From Verrucomicrobiota bacterium (GTDB lineage Bacteria > Verrucomicrobiota > Verrucomicrobiia > Verrucomicrobiales > Verrucomicrobiaceae), in contig JANYCZ010000033.1 of assembly GCA_025360015.1 (NCBI GenBank), positions 1-34,182 on the forward strand: 34,182 nt of DNA. Reading direction: 5' to 3'. The number at the start of each line of letters is the position of its first letter. Position 1 is the first letter of the stretch. This document shows positions 7,335 through 15,297 of this stretch, piece by piece. The notes below the pieces were generated by a model. The model saw only the letters and a program-made list of their open reading frames with translations, ran no database searches and was not told where the DNA came from. Made by a program: the position numbers and the translations under genes.

Positions 7335-8531
7335 TCACTCCGGCTTATAAAACCGCCCCATGTGCTCCAAAATTTTCGCCCGCAGTTCATCGCCATCAAT
7401 CGGCCCGTTCTGACGGAAAATGACCTCCCCTCCCGGCGCAACCACCAGCGTGTGCGGGATCGGCCCCGGCCACTCCGGATCCAGCGCCTTGATCAGCGCA
7501 TCCTGACTCGCTTCATTGAAGACATAGGCGTTCCCCTTGCGTCCCTCCGTCTTGAGTGAAGGCTTCAGCTTGTCCGGCACCACCGCGTTGTTCTTTTCAA
7601 GAAACGCCTTCACCTCGTCAATCGTCTTGGGATCATCCAGGCTGATGCTGATGAACTCAAAATCGCGCAGCCCAAATTTGCGCGAGGTGGCGACCAGTTC
7701 CGGAAACTCCTTCACGCACGGCCCGCACCACGTGGCCCACACGTTGAACAGGCGGACTTTCTTCGTGTCGTTCTTGCGCAGCGCCGCGATGCCCTTGGAA
7801 TCAATCAGTTCCACCTCCACCTCGCCCTTCTCCCACTTTTCATTGTCCGCCACGAGCTGCCTCCGTTTGTCGATCCACTTGGTCGAGCAGCCATGCGGCT
7901 TGGTCACCTCCACCGGCACCGCTTTGCCCGCCAGCAGCGCCTCAATGGCATTGCGCGCATCCGGCGCAGTCACCGTGGAGTCATCCCCATAGCGTGAATC
8001 ATCCAGCCGCCCCTGATAGCGCAGCTTGCGCTCCTTGTCGAAAATCAGCACATGCGGCGTCGCCAGGCACCCATAGGCCAGCGCCGTCTTCTGCGTGTCC
8101 CCATCGTAGAGATAAGGGAAAGTAAAGCCCTGCTCCTTCGCGTGCAGCTTCATCTCAGGAAAGCTGTCATTGTACTTCGAGTAGCCAAGCTCATCCGGCC
8201 GCAGCGCCGCAGGATCATTCGGATTGATCGCCACCACCTTCAGTCCCTTGCCCTTGTAATCCTTGACCAGCTTCTTGATCCGCCCCTCCACCGCCTGCGA
8301 AGTCGGGCAGTGATTGCTCAGAAACGCAATCATGAGCAGATCAGCATCCGCATAGTCCTTCAGCGTGTGCTTCTCCTCATCAATGCCCACCAGATCAAAA
8401 TCCGGCGCGGCCTCCCCAATCTTCAACTCATGAAAACCCTCCGGCATCGCCGACTTCTTCCCCTTAGGCGTTTCAGCATGGGCGAAAACCGGCAGCAGTA
8501 CTGCCAGCAGAGTGAGCGCGAGCTTGTTCAT
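7335..8531 (-). CDS. Secreted double-domain redoxin (AhpC/TSA-like plus TlpA-like)
   Basis: A 398-residue protein with a signal peptide (MNKLALTLLAVLLPVFAHA). The first redoxin domain, about residues 35-215, has the FLSNHCPTSQAVEGRI motif typical of the NHCP-type AhpC/TSA subgroup, with a single cysteine there and another in YGCLATPHVLIF. The second domain, about residues 245-395, is TlpA-like with FNVWATWCGPCVKEFPEL (CGPC active site) and the cis-Pro segment PHTLV. It probably handles thiol-disulfide exchange or peroxide reduction in the periplasm. A longer frame starting at 8690 overlaps the next gene and lacks a signal peptide, so 8531 was chosen. It lies 7 bases after the DUF2007 gene and is likely co-transcribed with it. 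Confidence 0.88.
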   Translation of the reverse strand: MNKLALTLLAVLLPVFAHAETPKGKKSAMPEGFHELKIGEAAPDFDLVGIDEEKHTLKDYADADLLMIAFLSNHCPTSQAVEGRIKKLVKDYKGKGLKVVAINPNDPAALRPDELGYSKYNDSFPEMKLHAKEQGFTFPYLYDGDTQKTALAYGCLATPHVLIFDKERKLRYQGRLDDSRYGDDSTVTAPDARNAIEALLAGKAVPVEVTKPHGCSTKWIDKRRQLVADNEKWEKGEVEVELIDSKGIAALRKNDTKKVRLFNVWATWCGPCVKEFPELVATSRKFGLRDFEFISISLDDPKTIDEVKAFLEKNNAVVPDKLKPSLKTEGRKGNAYVFNEASQDALIKALDPEWPGPIPHTLVVAPGGEVIFRQNGPIDGDELRAKILEHMGRFYKPE

Positions 8532-8538
8532 GGAGTGA

Positions 8539-8850
8539 TCATTCAGGTTTAACCGCCTGGCATTTCCAACACATTTCAAACGAAGCCGGATTCGATTCTT
8601 TGCAGACGGAGCAAAGCCATTCTTCATCAGAGCATGCCTCCGACGACTGGTGCGGCAGCAGCAGCGCGCTGGCTTGCTCAAAATCGGCATCGTTCACCAA
8701 ACACAGCGTCGGTTGCAGCGGCCCGATGAAGATGTTCGCCAGTTGCGCGGTCGTTTCATTCCGAATGAAACAGGCGATCTCCGCTTCATCCAGGATCGAC
8801 TTGAAAAAGCCGAGCCGCGTCGAGTCGATGCTGGTGATGAGGTCGCGCAT
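8539..8850 (-). CDS. DUF2007-like protein with a RanBP2-type zinc finger
   Basis: A 103-residue protein. The N-terminal 65 residues resemble the DUF2007 'putative signal transducing protein' domain (SILDEAEIACFIRNE..., then a predicted strand and LCLVNDADFEQASALL). The C-terminus is a compact zinc finger, WLCSVCKESNPASFEMCWKC, with the exact W-x-C-x2-C-x3-N-x6-C-x2-C spacing of the RanBP2/NZF finger. Such fingers bind RNA or ubiquitin in eukaryotes; the bacterial ligand is unknown. It sits between the cupin gene (8860-9207) and the redoxin on the same strand with 7-9 base gaps, so these three probably form an operon. Confidence 0.85.
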   Translation of the reverse strand: MRDLITSIDSTRLGFFKSILDEAEIACFIRNETTAQLANIFIGPLQPTLCLVNDADFEQASALLLPHQSSEACSDEEWLCSVCKESNPASFEMCWKCQAVKPE

Positions 8851-8859
8851 AAGCAGGTG

Positions 8860-9207
8860 TCACACCTCAAATTCATCCGCCGGATCAAACGGCGGCATCG
8901 GCACATTGATAATTTTCAGCTTCCCCACCGCCCGGTGCACGCACCCAGGGCGGATCATCACCGTCGTCATCGGCTTCAGCGGAATGATCTCCCCATCCAC
9001 CTCCAGGTGCCCTTCGCCCTCCAGCACGATGTAGATCTCCGTCATCTTCTTGTGGTAGTGCGCCTTGCTGTCCGCATGAATGTCCGTCAGGTGCACCGTG
9101 GCCAGCGTATTCCAGTCCTCCTTAAACGCCCTTCGCGCCTGCCCACACGGACAAGGCGTCGGCGGAATTTCATCCAACTGGGCGACGGCGAAACGAGGTT
9201 CAGACAT
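8860..9207 (-). CDS. Cupin domain protein
   Basis: A 115-residue single-domain cupin. The metal-binding motif 1 reads HYHKKMTEIYIVLEGEG (H-x-H and the following Glu), and motif 2 reads PGCVHRAVG with the second His, so a metal site can form. A CPCGQARRAF segment lies near the N-terminus. Small cupins of this kind bind sugars, aromatic compounds or metals, and the substrate cannot be read from the sequence. It is the first gene of the cupin / DUF2007 / redoxin group. Heptamer-periodic repeats lie directly upstream and touch the ATG (9208-9240); they leave no room for a usual Shine-Dalgarno site. Confidence 0.88.
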   Translation of the reverse strand: MSEPRFAVAQLDEIPPTPCPCGQARRAFKEDWNTLATVHLTDIHADSKAHYHKKMTEIYIVLEGEGHLEVDGEIIPLKPMTTVMIRPGCVHRAVGKLKIINVPMPPFDPADEFEV

Positions 9208-9240
9208 AAAATGACGAATGAGTAAAACCGAATGACAAAG
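9208..9240 (-). repeat. Heptamer-periodic repeat upstream of the cupin gene
   Basis: On the minus strand this reads as consecutive 7-base units CTTTGTC, ATTCGGT, TTTACTC, ATTCGTC, then ATTTT running into the ATG start. Its core matches the repeat at 25919-25946 in 20 of 24 positions, and the 7-base period recurs in the different sequence at 21901-21955. The location, abutting a start codon, suggests an effect on translation or a source of start-site variation; this is inference. Confidence 0.65.
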
Positions 9241-9242
9241 GA

Positions 9243-9308
9243 TTACTGGCGGCGGTGTTCTTTGGCAAACGCAACGACATGGCGGTCACCAGGGCGTGAC
9301 TCATTCAT
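9243..9308 (-). pseudogene. Remnant of a ParE/RelE-type toxin
   Basis: Directly after the antitoxin gene, an ATG overlapping its stop region opens a 21-residue frame ending in TAA at 9245-9243. The residues GDRHVVAFAKEHRRQ resemble the C-terminal strand and Arg-rich end of ParE/RelE toxins, which often finish 'D-VVI-AV-H-RRRP'. A complete toxin is about 90-100 residues, so this looks like a gene that lost its body while start and end stayed close together. Similarity is short and inferred by eye. Chance remains possible. Confidence 0.4.
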
Positions 9309-9594
9309 GAGCAGCAGACCTTTCAATACGTGCTAGAGCCCTGGTCATGATGCGCTCCACGAATGCTTCACGATCATCAATCTTGATAAACGGCCCCTTG
9401 TCCCTTTCTTCGAGAATGTCCTCCAGCGCCTCACGTCCCGCATCCGCAGGAACTGCAGGAACCGCTTCCTCATTTTCGAGACACATGACGATGTAGTCCG
9501 ACAGGAAGCGTTCAATAGATCGATTCCATGCCTGTGCCCTGCGATTCAGGACAGGCATGAGGTCATCCGGAATATCAATCGTGAACTGAGGCAT
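9301..9594 (-). CDS. Ribbon-helix-helix antitoxin-like protein
   Basis: A 97-residue protein. The first 45 residues fit an RHH DNA-binding fold: a short strand FTIDIPDDL, then two helices (MPVLNRRAQAWN and SIERFLSDYIVMCLENEE). The C-terminal half is acidic and helical (AGREALEDILEERDKG), as in antitoxins that wrap around their toxin. The gene order (antitoxin first, with a tiny toxin-like frame overlapping its stop) resembles a type II toxin-antitoxin locus that has lost its toxin. If the toxin is indeed gone, the antitoxin may be an orphan regulator. No operator was identified in the 52 bases upstream. Confidence 0.7.
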   Translation of the reverse strand: MPQFTIDIPDDLMPVLNRRAQAWNRSIERFLSDYIVMCLENEEAVPAVPADAGREALEDILEERDKGPFIKIDDREAFVERIMTRALARIERSAAHE

Positions 9595-9646
9595 GGCACC
9601 AGTTTACCATACCGCCGCAGCAGCAGCACGATCTTTTGCAGTGTGA

Positions 9647-9991
9647 CTACGGGCCAGTCATCTTCCAAATGGCTCCGTCGCAAACAACCCCAAGGCCGGC
9701 AGAAACAAACGCCAGCCCCAAATGGAAAAGAACTAAGACCACCATTCGAACCCCGCGCGAGACCTTTGCAGAGATCCATTGCATCAAAACGGCACCGGTT
9801 ACGACAACCAACGCTTGCGCGTAAAAATACCACCCTAATCCTGAACGAAATCGTGGTACATTCCAGATCGCATCCACCGCCACCCTGGCCCCCGACTTGG
9901 CACAACAAAACGACATGATCGCGATGTCATAGCCCAACCACGCGATAATCAGTGAGACCATCGCATACTTCGTATTGGCAGTCATTTTCAT
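9647..9991 (-). CDS. Small hypothetical membrane protein
   Basis: About 114 residues with at least three hydrophobic segments (AMVSLIIAWLGYDIAIMSF, YFYAQALVVVTGAVLMQWI, MVVLVLFHLGLAFVSAGLGV). I recognise no family. It begins 8 bases after the hemL stop on the same strand, so it could be read through from hemL. Start choice is uncertain: ATG 9991 and ATG 9985 are both possible, and neither has a clear ribosome-binding site. Codon use is less C-rich than its neighbours, so it may be recent or under weak selection. Confidence 0.6.
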   Translation of the reverse strand: MKMTANTKYAMVSLIIAWLGYDIAIMSFCCAKSGARVAVDAIWNVPRFRSGLGWYFYAQALVVVTGAVLMQWISAKVSRGVRMVVLVLFHLGLAFVSAGLGVVCDGAIWKMTGP

Positions 9992-9999
9992 CCCAAAGA

Positions 10000-11286
10000 T
10001 CAAAGTGCCGCCAGCGCCGCCGCAGCCACCTCCGCCGTCTGCTCCAGATCATCCCGGCTATGCGCCATGCTGATGAAGCCCGTCTCAAACTGGCTCGGCG
10101 CAAAGTACACACCATGGTCGAGGCAGTGGTGGAAAAATTTGCGGAAGGCCACCAAATCAGAGGTCTTAGCATCCTGCAGGTTGTGCACCTCCTTCTCCGT
10201 GAAGAACAGGCAGAACATGCTCCCTTTGCGATACCAGCGGTAGTTCAGCCCCTTCTTCTTCAGCACGTCCAGCACCGCAGTCTCCATGACCTGCCCCAGG
10301 TTCTCCAGCAGCGCATACCCGTTCTTCTTCTCCAGCTCACGCAACTGCGCCAGCCCCGCCGCCAAAGCCACAGGATTACCGCTCAGCGTCCCAGCCTGAT
10401 ACACCGGCCCAAGCGGCGCGAGGTAATCCATGATGTCAGCACGCCCGCCGAAAGCCCCTACCGGCAGACCACCCCCAATGACTTTGCCCAGGCAGGTCAG
10501 ATCCGGCGTGATCTTTTCCAGCTCCTGCACGCCGCCTTTGGCCAGGCGAAAGCCCGTCATGACTTCATCAAAAATCAGCAGCGCCCCATGCTTGGTCGTG
10601 ATGTCGCGCAGCTTTTGCAGAAACCCCGGCTTCGGCAAAATCAGCCCCGCATTCGCCGGATATGGCTCCACGATGATGCAGGCGATCTCATTCCCCTGCT
10701 TCTCAAACAACTCCTCCAGCGCCGCCTCATCATTGAACGGCAGCACGCTCGTCAGTTCGGCAAACGCACGCGGCACACCCGCGCTGTCAGGATGTCCATG
10801 CGTCAGCGCCCCGCTGCCCGCAGCCACCAGCAGGCTGTCCGAATGCCCGTGATAGCACCCGTCAAACTTCACCAGCCGATCACGGCCCGTGAATCCACGC
10901 GCCAGCCGGATGGCAGACATCGTCGCCTCCGTCCCGCTGCTCACCATGCGCACTTTTTGAATGCTCGGCACCCATTCACAAATCGTCCGCGCCATCTCCA
11001 CCTCATACAGATTCGGAATGCCAAAGCTCACCCCGTCCTTGGCCGCATTGTGGATCGCCTCGATCACGGTGATAGGCGCATGCCCCAGAATGGCCGGACC
11101 CCACGTGCCCACGTAGTCGATCATGCAGCGGTCATCCACATCGTAGATGCGGCAGCCCTTGGCGCGCCTCACGAAAAACGGGTCGCCGCCCACGTTGCGA
11201 AAGGCGCGCACGGGGGAGTTCACACCTCCGGGGATGTACTGCTTGGCGAGGTCGAAGAGCTTGGTCGAAAGGGGTCCGTTGGGCAT
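10000..11286 (-). CDS. hemL: Glutamate-1-semialdehyde 2,1-aminomutase
   Basis: A 428-residue PLP enzyme that converts glutamate-1-semialdehyde to 5-aminolevulinate in C5 heme synthesis. The start [20 protein letters not shown] at 11286 and the motif [20 protein letters not shown] are typical of Hem[32 protein letters not shown] and [16 protein letters not shown] (with the PLP lysine) are intact. Length fits the family's roughly 430 residues. A longer frame starting at 11643 would run antisense through the next gene and is rejected. The small membrane protein follows within 8 bases. The secreted SH3-like gene diverges upstream. Confidence 0.96.
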   Translation of the reverse strand: MPNGPLSTKLFDLAKQYIPGGVNSPVRAFRNVGGDPFFVRRAKGCRIYDVDDRCMIDYVGTWGPAILGHAPITVIEAIHNAAKDGVSFGIPNLYEVEMARTICEWVPSIQKVRMVSSGTEATMSAIRLARGFTGRDRLVKFDGCYHGHSDSLLVAAGSGALTHGHPDSAGVPRAFAELTSVLPFNDEAALEELFEKQGNEIACIIVEPYPANAGLILPKPGFLQKLRDITTKHGALLIFDEVMTGFRLAKGGVQELEKITPDLTCLGKVIGGGLPVGAFGGRADIMDYLAPLGPVYQAGTLSGNPVALAAGLAQLRELEKKNGYALLENLGQVMETAVLDVLKKKGLNYRWYRKGSMFCLFFTEKEVHNLQDAKTSDLVAFRKFFHHCLDHGVYFAPSQFETGFISMAHSRDDLEQTAEVAAAALAAL

Positions 11287-11392
11287 GGCTGGGGGTGGAA
11301 AGGGATACGCGGGAGATTTTAGGCGTCGAACAAAAGGTTGCTCTGAACCGTCTGAGTCGGCTATTCTCAGCCAAATTCCCGACCACCCTGCC

Positions 11393-12118
11393 ATGAAAGC
11401 GCTCTGTTTGGTTCTCCTCACCCTCTGCACCACCCAGGCCGCCCAGTCGCAGTCTGCCGCCTCCTCCCCACGCAACCGCTCATCCTTGGCCACGGTCGAG
11501 CCCGGCACCTTTGCCCTGGAAGGCATGACCCCCAAGCAGATCGTGCTCAAAGTGCAGATCGAAGCCCCGGTGTATCCCACCAGCAAGCTCCAGGGCGCCC
11601 TCGGCTCCTTTGCTCCCGGCACCCGCGTCACTCTCGTGGCCATGTCAGACGCCGCCTACCGCGTCCGCGGTCGCGCCCGCCACGGCGACGTCGCAGGCTG
11701 GGTGCTCAAGACCGATCTGCTCTCCGCCGACCCCAATCTGAGCGCGAACCTCAAAAAACTCTATGAGCGCACCAAGATGGTGGACGAGCTCATCCAGCAC
11801 AAGCAGGTCGCCCTCGGCATGACCAGCCAGGAAGTACACGCCTCCATGGGCAAGCCCTCCCGCAAGTCCAGCAAGATCACCGCCGCAGGCAAGGAAGAGC
11901 GGCTGGAATACGCCATCTATGATCAGGTGCCGCAGAGCACCACGGGGCGCAACGCCTTCGGCCAGATCGTTCAGTCGGTCATCTACGTCCGCGTGGAAGT
12001 CGGCACCCTCAGCCTCAGTTTCAAAGACAACATCGTCTCCGAAATCGAAGAAACCAAGGGCAATCCCCTCGGCGGCGGCGGCGCCCGCACCGTGCCCCCC
12101 CCGGTCGTCGGCTTCTAA
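11393..12118 (+). CDS. Secreted SH3-like hypothetical protein
   Basis: A 241-residue protein with an N-terminal signal peptide ([20 protein letters not shown]). Residues about 50-110 contain a strand-rich stretch with [20 protein letters not shown] and GWVLKTDLL, resembling a bacterial SH3 domain. A segment around [18 protein letters not shown] recalls the N-terminus of SmpA/OmlA-type outer-membrane lipoprotein domains. It ends in a Gly/Pro-rich tail. It probably acts outside the cytoplasm; no partner or substrate is evident. It faces gluQ across a perfect hairpin at 12151-12170. Confidence 0.75.
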   Translation: MKALCLVLLTLCTTQAAQSQSAASSPRNRSSLATVEPGTFALEGMTPKQIVLKVQIEAPVYPTSKLQGALGSFAPGTRVTLVAMSDAAYRVRGRARHGDVAGWVLKTDLLSADPNLSANLKKLYERTKMVDELIQHKQVALGMTSQEVHASMGKPSRKSSKITAAGKEERLEYAIYDQVPQSTTGRNAFGQIVQSVIYVRVEVGTLSLSFKDNIVSEIEETKGNPLGGGGARTVPPPVVGF

Positions 12119-12150
12119 GCCGCCTCGCGAACGGCCCCCAAGCCAAGGTG

Positions 12151-12194
12151 TCGGGGTCTCCTGACCCCGAGACAATCCGGCATCGGCATTCGGC
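12151..12194. terminator. Perfect hairpin between convergent genes, plus a short 7-base repeat
   Basis: tcggggtc (12151-12158) and gaccccga (12163-12170) form an 8-base stem with a TCCT loop. There is no T tract on either side. It lies between the convergent genes ending at 12118 and 12230, so a bidirectional terminator or mRNA-end stabiliser fits. Units ATCCGGC, ATCGGC and ATTCGGC follow at 12175-12194, related in pattern to the heptamer repeats elsewhere. The hairpin at 19185-19206 has the same loop and a similar setting. Confidence 0.55.
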
Positions 12195-12229
12195 CCGAGT
12201 CGCCGCTCTCCCGATCACCAGGAACTGCA

Positions 12230-13063
12230 TCAATTAATCAGCCGCTCCCTCACCCGCTCCGCCGTCCACCCCGCCGCCCGCAGACTGCGCAATGACCGCG
12301 CATCATCCCGCTTCGCCAGCCGCTTGCCGCTCTCATCCGTGATCAGCCGATGGTGCCACCACTCCGGCACCGGCAGCCCCAGCAGCGCCTGCAAAAGCCG
12401 GTGCAGATGCGTCGCCTCCAGCAGATCCTCCCCCCGCGTCACCAGCGTGATGCCCTGCAGCGCATCATCCACCACCACCGCCAGGTGATAGCTCGCGGGC
12501 GTGTCCTTCCGCGCCAGCACCACATCCCCAAACACATCGGGCCGCGCCTGAAAACTGCCCCGCTCGCGATCCGTCCAAACGAGATCGCTTGAGGCAAGCC
12601 CCATCGCCTTCGCCACATCCAGCCGCAGCGCATACGACTCCCCCGCCGCCATCCGCGCCTCCCGCTCGCCCGCATCACGGCTCCTACACGTCCCCGGATA
12701 CAGCGGCCCATCCGGCCCCTGCGGCGCATTCCCCGCGCGCGCGATTTCCTCTTGAATCTCCCGCCGCGTGCAAAAGCACGGATACAGCACCCCCATTCCC
12801 TCCAGCTTCGCCAAAGCCACGCGATAGTCCTCAAAGTGATCCGACTGCCGCCGCACCGGCTGCTCCCACGCCAGTCCCAGCCACGCCAGATCTTCAAAAA
12901 TCGCCCCCTCATACTCCGGCCGCGCCCGCGTCCCGTCGATGTCCTCCAGCCGGATCAAAAACCGCCCGCCCGCCGCCCGCTCCTGCGCAAACAACGCCGC
13001 ATACGCATGCCCCAGATGCAGCCATCCGGTGGGACTTGGGGCGAATCGTGTGACTTCAGGCAT
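12230..13063 (-). CDS. gluQ: Glutamyl-Q tRNA(Asp) synthetase
   Basis: A 277-residue paralogue of the glutamyl-tRNA synthetase catalytic core without an anticodon-binding domain. It attaches glutamate to queuosine in tRNA-Asp. The class I signature is PSPTGWLHLGHA, and the KMSKS-like loop reads GKRLAKRD. The zinc site typical of GluQ is seen as CFCTRREI (CxC) with YPGTCR completing it, and RLEDIDGTR is present. The chosen start MPEVTRFAP at 13063 fits the family; the 3-residue upstream extension to 13072 is unnecessary. It is monocistronic and faces the secreted SH3-like gene. Confidence 0.93.
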   Translation of the reverse strand: MPEVTRFAPSPTGWLHLGHAYAALFAQERAAGGRFLIRLEDIDGTRARPEYEGAIFEDLAWLGLAWEQPVRRQSDHFEDYRVALAKLEGMGVLYPCFCTRREIQEEIARAGNAPQGPDGPLYPGTCRSRDAGEREARMAAGESYALRLDVAKAMGLASSDLVWTDRERGSFQARPDVFGDVVLARKDTPASYHLAVVVDDALQGITLVTRGEDLLEATHLHRLLQALLGLPVPEWWHHRLITDESGKRLAKRDDARSLRSLRAAGWTAERVRERLIN

Positions 13064-13149
13064 GCGCCACAAATGGTCACAACCAGTTCAAGTTCGCGTC
13101 TTTTTTTGCACGACTCGACATTTGATCCAAATCACTCAAACTAACCCGC

Positions 13150-13905
13150 ATGATTCTCGCCGACCTCGTCTCCCACCTCGACACCGAACTGCGCATCGCC
13201 GAGATCGCAGACTACTCGAACGCGCTCAACGGCCTCCAGCTCGAAAACCGCAAAGGCCAGGTCACCAAGATCGTCGCCGCCGTGGATGCCACCTTGCCCG
13301 TCATGCGCAAAGCCATCGCCGCAGGCGCGGACCTCCTCATCGTCCACCACGGCCTGTTCTGGACCGGCCTCCAAACCTGGACCGGCCCCGTCTTCCAAAA
13401 AATCCAAACCGCGCTCGATGCCGGACTCGCCGTCTATAGCTGCCACCTTCCCCTCGATTTCCACCCCACCCTTGGCAACAACGCTGTCCTGGCCCGCGCC
13501 CTCGGCTTCGAGCCCACTGGCAACTTCATGAAGACCAAGGGCTCCGAAAGTGGCGCGAAGATCGAAACCGAAATCAGCCGCGATGAACTCGTGAAGCGCC
13601 TCGCCGCCGCCACCGGTGCCCGCGTCCACCTCTGCCCCGGCGGCCCCGCCACCTGCCGCAAAATCGGCATCATGACCGGCGGCGCAGGCTCCGAAGTCGC
13701 CACCGTCGCCAAGGCCGGCATCGACACCTTCCTCACCGGCGAAGGCCCCCACTGGAGCTACACCCTCGCGGAGGAAATCGGCGTCAATCTCATCTACGGC
13801 GGCCACTACGCCACCGAGACCTTTGGCGTGAAGGCACTCTCCGCTTACATCGAAACCAAGTTCGGCATCCCCTGGGAATTCGTCGATCACCCCACCGGCC
13901 TGTAA
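13150..13905 (+). CDS. Nif3-like dinuclear metal center protein
   Basis: A 251-residue member of the Nif3/YqfO/YbgI family, which assembles as a hexamer with a two-metal site. Metal-binding signatures are visible: LLIVHHGLFW (paired His), a Cys/His segment SCHLPLDFHP, and GGHYATE near the C-terminus. A GLQLENRKG block near residue 30 is typical of the N-terminal part. It is short, without the inserted PII-like domain of YqfO types. It starts 86 bases from the divergent gluQ and is followed three bases later by the 3-methyladenine glycosylase, so the two are likely co-transcribed. The biochemical role is unresolved; GTP cyclohydrolase-like and hydrolase roles have been proposed for relatives. 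Confidence 0.92.
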   Translation: MILADLVSHLDTELRIAEIADYSNALNGLQLENRKGQVTKIVAAVDATLPVMRKAIAAGADLLIVHHGLFWTGLQTWTGPVFQKIQTALDAGLAVYSCHLPLDFHPTLGNNAVLARALGFEPTGNFMKTKGSESGAKIETEISRDELVKRLAAATGARVHLCPGGPATCRKIGIMTGGAGSEVATVAKAGIDTFLTGEGPHWSYTLAEEIGVNLIYGGHYATETFGVKALSAYIETKFGIPWEFVDHPTGL

Positions 13906-13908
13906 GCC

Positions 13909-14532
13909 ATGCCCTATCTCCGCACATCCTTCTTCGAGCGCGACGTCCTCACCGTCGCCCGTGACCTCATCGGCGTGGAACTCGTCTGGAAAGGCTGCGC
14001 CGGCATCATCGTCGAAACCGAGGCCTACTCGGTCGAAGGCGACCTCGCCGCCCACACCGCCACTCGCCCCAGCGCCCGCGAATTCGTCAAATCACACCCG
14101 CCCGGCAGCGCCTACGTCTATTTCAACTACGGCATGTACTGGCTCTTCAACCTCCTCGTCAAAGGCGGCCCCAAGGACGGCCTCATCCTCATCCGCGCTC
14201 TCGAGCCCACCCGCGGCATCCCCGAAATGCAGCAGCGCCGCCACCGCGAAAAGCTCCATGAACTCTGCTCCGGCCCCGGCAAACTCGCGCTCGCCCTCGG
14301 GATCGACGGCACCCATCACGGCCTCCCCATGACCGGCCGCCACCGTCCCGCCGGTTGCGGCCTCATCCCGCCCGCCACCGCCCCCTACGAAGTCGTCACC
14401 GACGTCCGCGTCGGCATCAGCCAGGCCATCGACTACCCCTGGCGCTTCCTCTCCCGCCACAGCCCCCATCTCAGCGTCAAGCACGGCAAGGTAAAACTGC
14501 CGGTCGGGAAAGGCACTCCCTTAAAGCCCTGA
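13909..14532 (+). CDS. DNA-3-methyladenine glycosylase (AAG/MPG family)
   Basis: A 207-residue base-excision-repair glycosylase of the AAG fold that removes alkylated purines. IIVETEAY contains the general-base Glu, followed by the family's D-AAH (GDLAAH). YVYFNYGMYWLFNLL, LIRALEPTRGI and LCSGPGKLALALGI are the hallmark blocks. The usual R-N-x-MF segment is changed to REFVKSHPPG. Length is typical. It begins three bases after the Nif3-like gene stop. It probably acts in the nucleoid on alkylation damage; no regulatory (Ada-type) site was seen. Confidence 0.94.
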   Translation: MPYLRTSFFERDVLTVARDLIGVELVWKGCAGIIVETEAYSVEGDLAAHTATRPSAREFVKSHPPGSAYVYFNYGMYWLFNLLVKGGPKDGLILIRALEPTRGIPEMQQRRHREKLHELCSGPGKLALALGIDGTHHGLPMTGRHRPAGCGLIPPATAPYEVVTDVRVGISQAIDYPWRFLSRHSPHLSVKHGKVKLPVGKGTPLKP

Positions 14533-14561
14533 GAAGCCCAAAAAAACAGACCGCTCCACAC

Positions 14562-14677
14562 CCCATGCCAGCCCGTGGGCCAACGGCCCGCCGGACTCAG
14601 CCCAGGGCGCAGCGCAGCAAGCCGTGGGTCAGGCACGGGTGATTTTCTTCCGCTCAAGGTCGCGCTCTGAGGAGCGC
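14562..14677. repeat. GC-rich inverted-repeat region between convergent genes
   Basis: After the glycosylase stop, the DNA contains gcccgtgggccaacggcccg and, about 60 bases on, a ggcacgggt arm (cccgtg/cacggg are complementary). A tight gcgctc/gagcgc hairpin with a TGAG loop follows at 14662-14677. The segment lies between a plus-strand gene ending at 14532 and a minus-strand gene ending at 14779, so transcription termination is plausible, though no T tract follows. No coding frame is convincing. Confidence 0.4.
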
Positions 14678-14778
14678 CGGAGATGTCTATATCACACCTT
14701 CGAATTCCTGGCATCCCCTTCACTCCGCACATCCGCTTTCTTGCGTTTGCTCAACTGAATGCCATTTCGGCCCAAAAC

Positions 14779-14997
14779 TTAAACAAACCCACCACCCAGA
14801 AACAACCGCAGCGCCGCGACCAAGGCCACCGCAATGTTGATCGTCAGCCCCACCTTGCGCTGGCAGAAGGACCCGAAAATGATTCCCAGCACGCAACCCG
14901 CAAGCACCACCCACTGCAACCATCCAAGCAGAGGCACAAGCCCCGGAACCAGCAGAACCGCACACACCAGGCCGATAAGAACAGAGATGATTTGCAT
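14779..14997 (-). CDS. Small four-helix-like membrane protein
   Basis: A 72-residue very hydrophobic protein beginning MQIISVLIGLVCAVLLVPGL, continuing with a GWLQWVVLAGCVLGIIFGSF segment, a short charged loop (CQRKVG) and a last helix ending LRLFLGGGFV. Similar short proteins with a G-I-P-LLGWLNW core occur in Bacteroidetes and Verrucomicrobia as unnamed membrane proteins. A seven-residue N-terminal extension to 15018 is possible. Function is unknown. It is transcribed away from the tRNA-Ser gene and faces the repair glycosylase. Confidence 0.65.
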   Translation of the reverse strand: MQIISVLIGLVCAVLLVPGLVPLLGWLQWVVLAGCVLGIIFGSFCQRKVGLTINIAVALVAALRLFLGGGFV

Positions 14998-15067
14998 GAC
15001 AACGCCAAAGACCACCACCCACCGCCGAACTCAACTGCAATTCTCCGGTGCCATTGTAAGCCGCGCC

Positions 15068-15095
15068 TTGCATTCGCGCGCGGACGCGATACGCT
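15068..15095 (+). promoter_or_regulatory. Possible sigma-70-type promoter of tRNA-Ser
   Basis: TTGCAT (15068-15073) and TACGCT (15090-15095) are separated by 16 bases, and the mature tRNA 5' end follows 20 bases later. Spacing suits a short leader. The hexamers differ from consensus at one or two and two positions, so this is only a candidate. Confidence 0.35.
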
Positions 15096-15115
15096 GCGAC
15101 TTCGCAGAATGATAA

Positions 15116-15205
15116 GGAGAGGTGGCTGAGTGGTTGAAGGCACCTGACTCGAAATCAGACGTTGTCGTAAGGCAACCGTGGGTTCAAATCCCACCCTCTC
15201 CGCCA
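15116..15205 (+). tRNA. tRNA-Ser (anticodon CGA)
   Basis: The 90-base sequence folds as a class II tRNA. The acceptor arm pairs ggagagg with cctctcc, followed by discriminator G and an encoded CCA (15203-15205). The anticodon stem ctga/tcag encloses the loop with CGA at 15150-15152, which reads serine UCG codons. The T loop has ggttcaaatcc, and the variable arm is long, as serine tRNAs need. The neighbouring kinase gene ends 93 bases away on the other strand. Confidence 0.96.
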
Positions 15206-15297
15206 TTCTCCGCCGCCTCAACGAGACGAAGAATGCCCTCCGCAGAGCGAAGGACGGCCACGGCCCTCAGCGCAGATACAACGGTTGATCGCAGCCG

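Noticed and set aside
9952..11322. A 456-codon plus-strand frame
   Set aside because: It is antisense to hemL; no motif and His/Gln/Arg-heavy composition.
11287..11643. A 119-residue N-terminal extension of HemL
   Set aside because: HemL is normally about 430 residues, and the extension is antisense to the secreted SH3-like gene.
13141..14055. A 304-codon minus-strand frame rich in Gly, Ala, Asp and Glu
   Set aside because: It is antisense to the Nif3-like and glycosylase genes, whose family signatures are complete.
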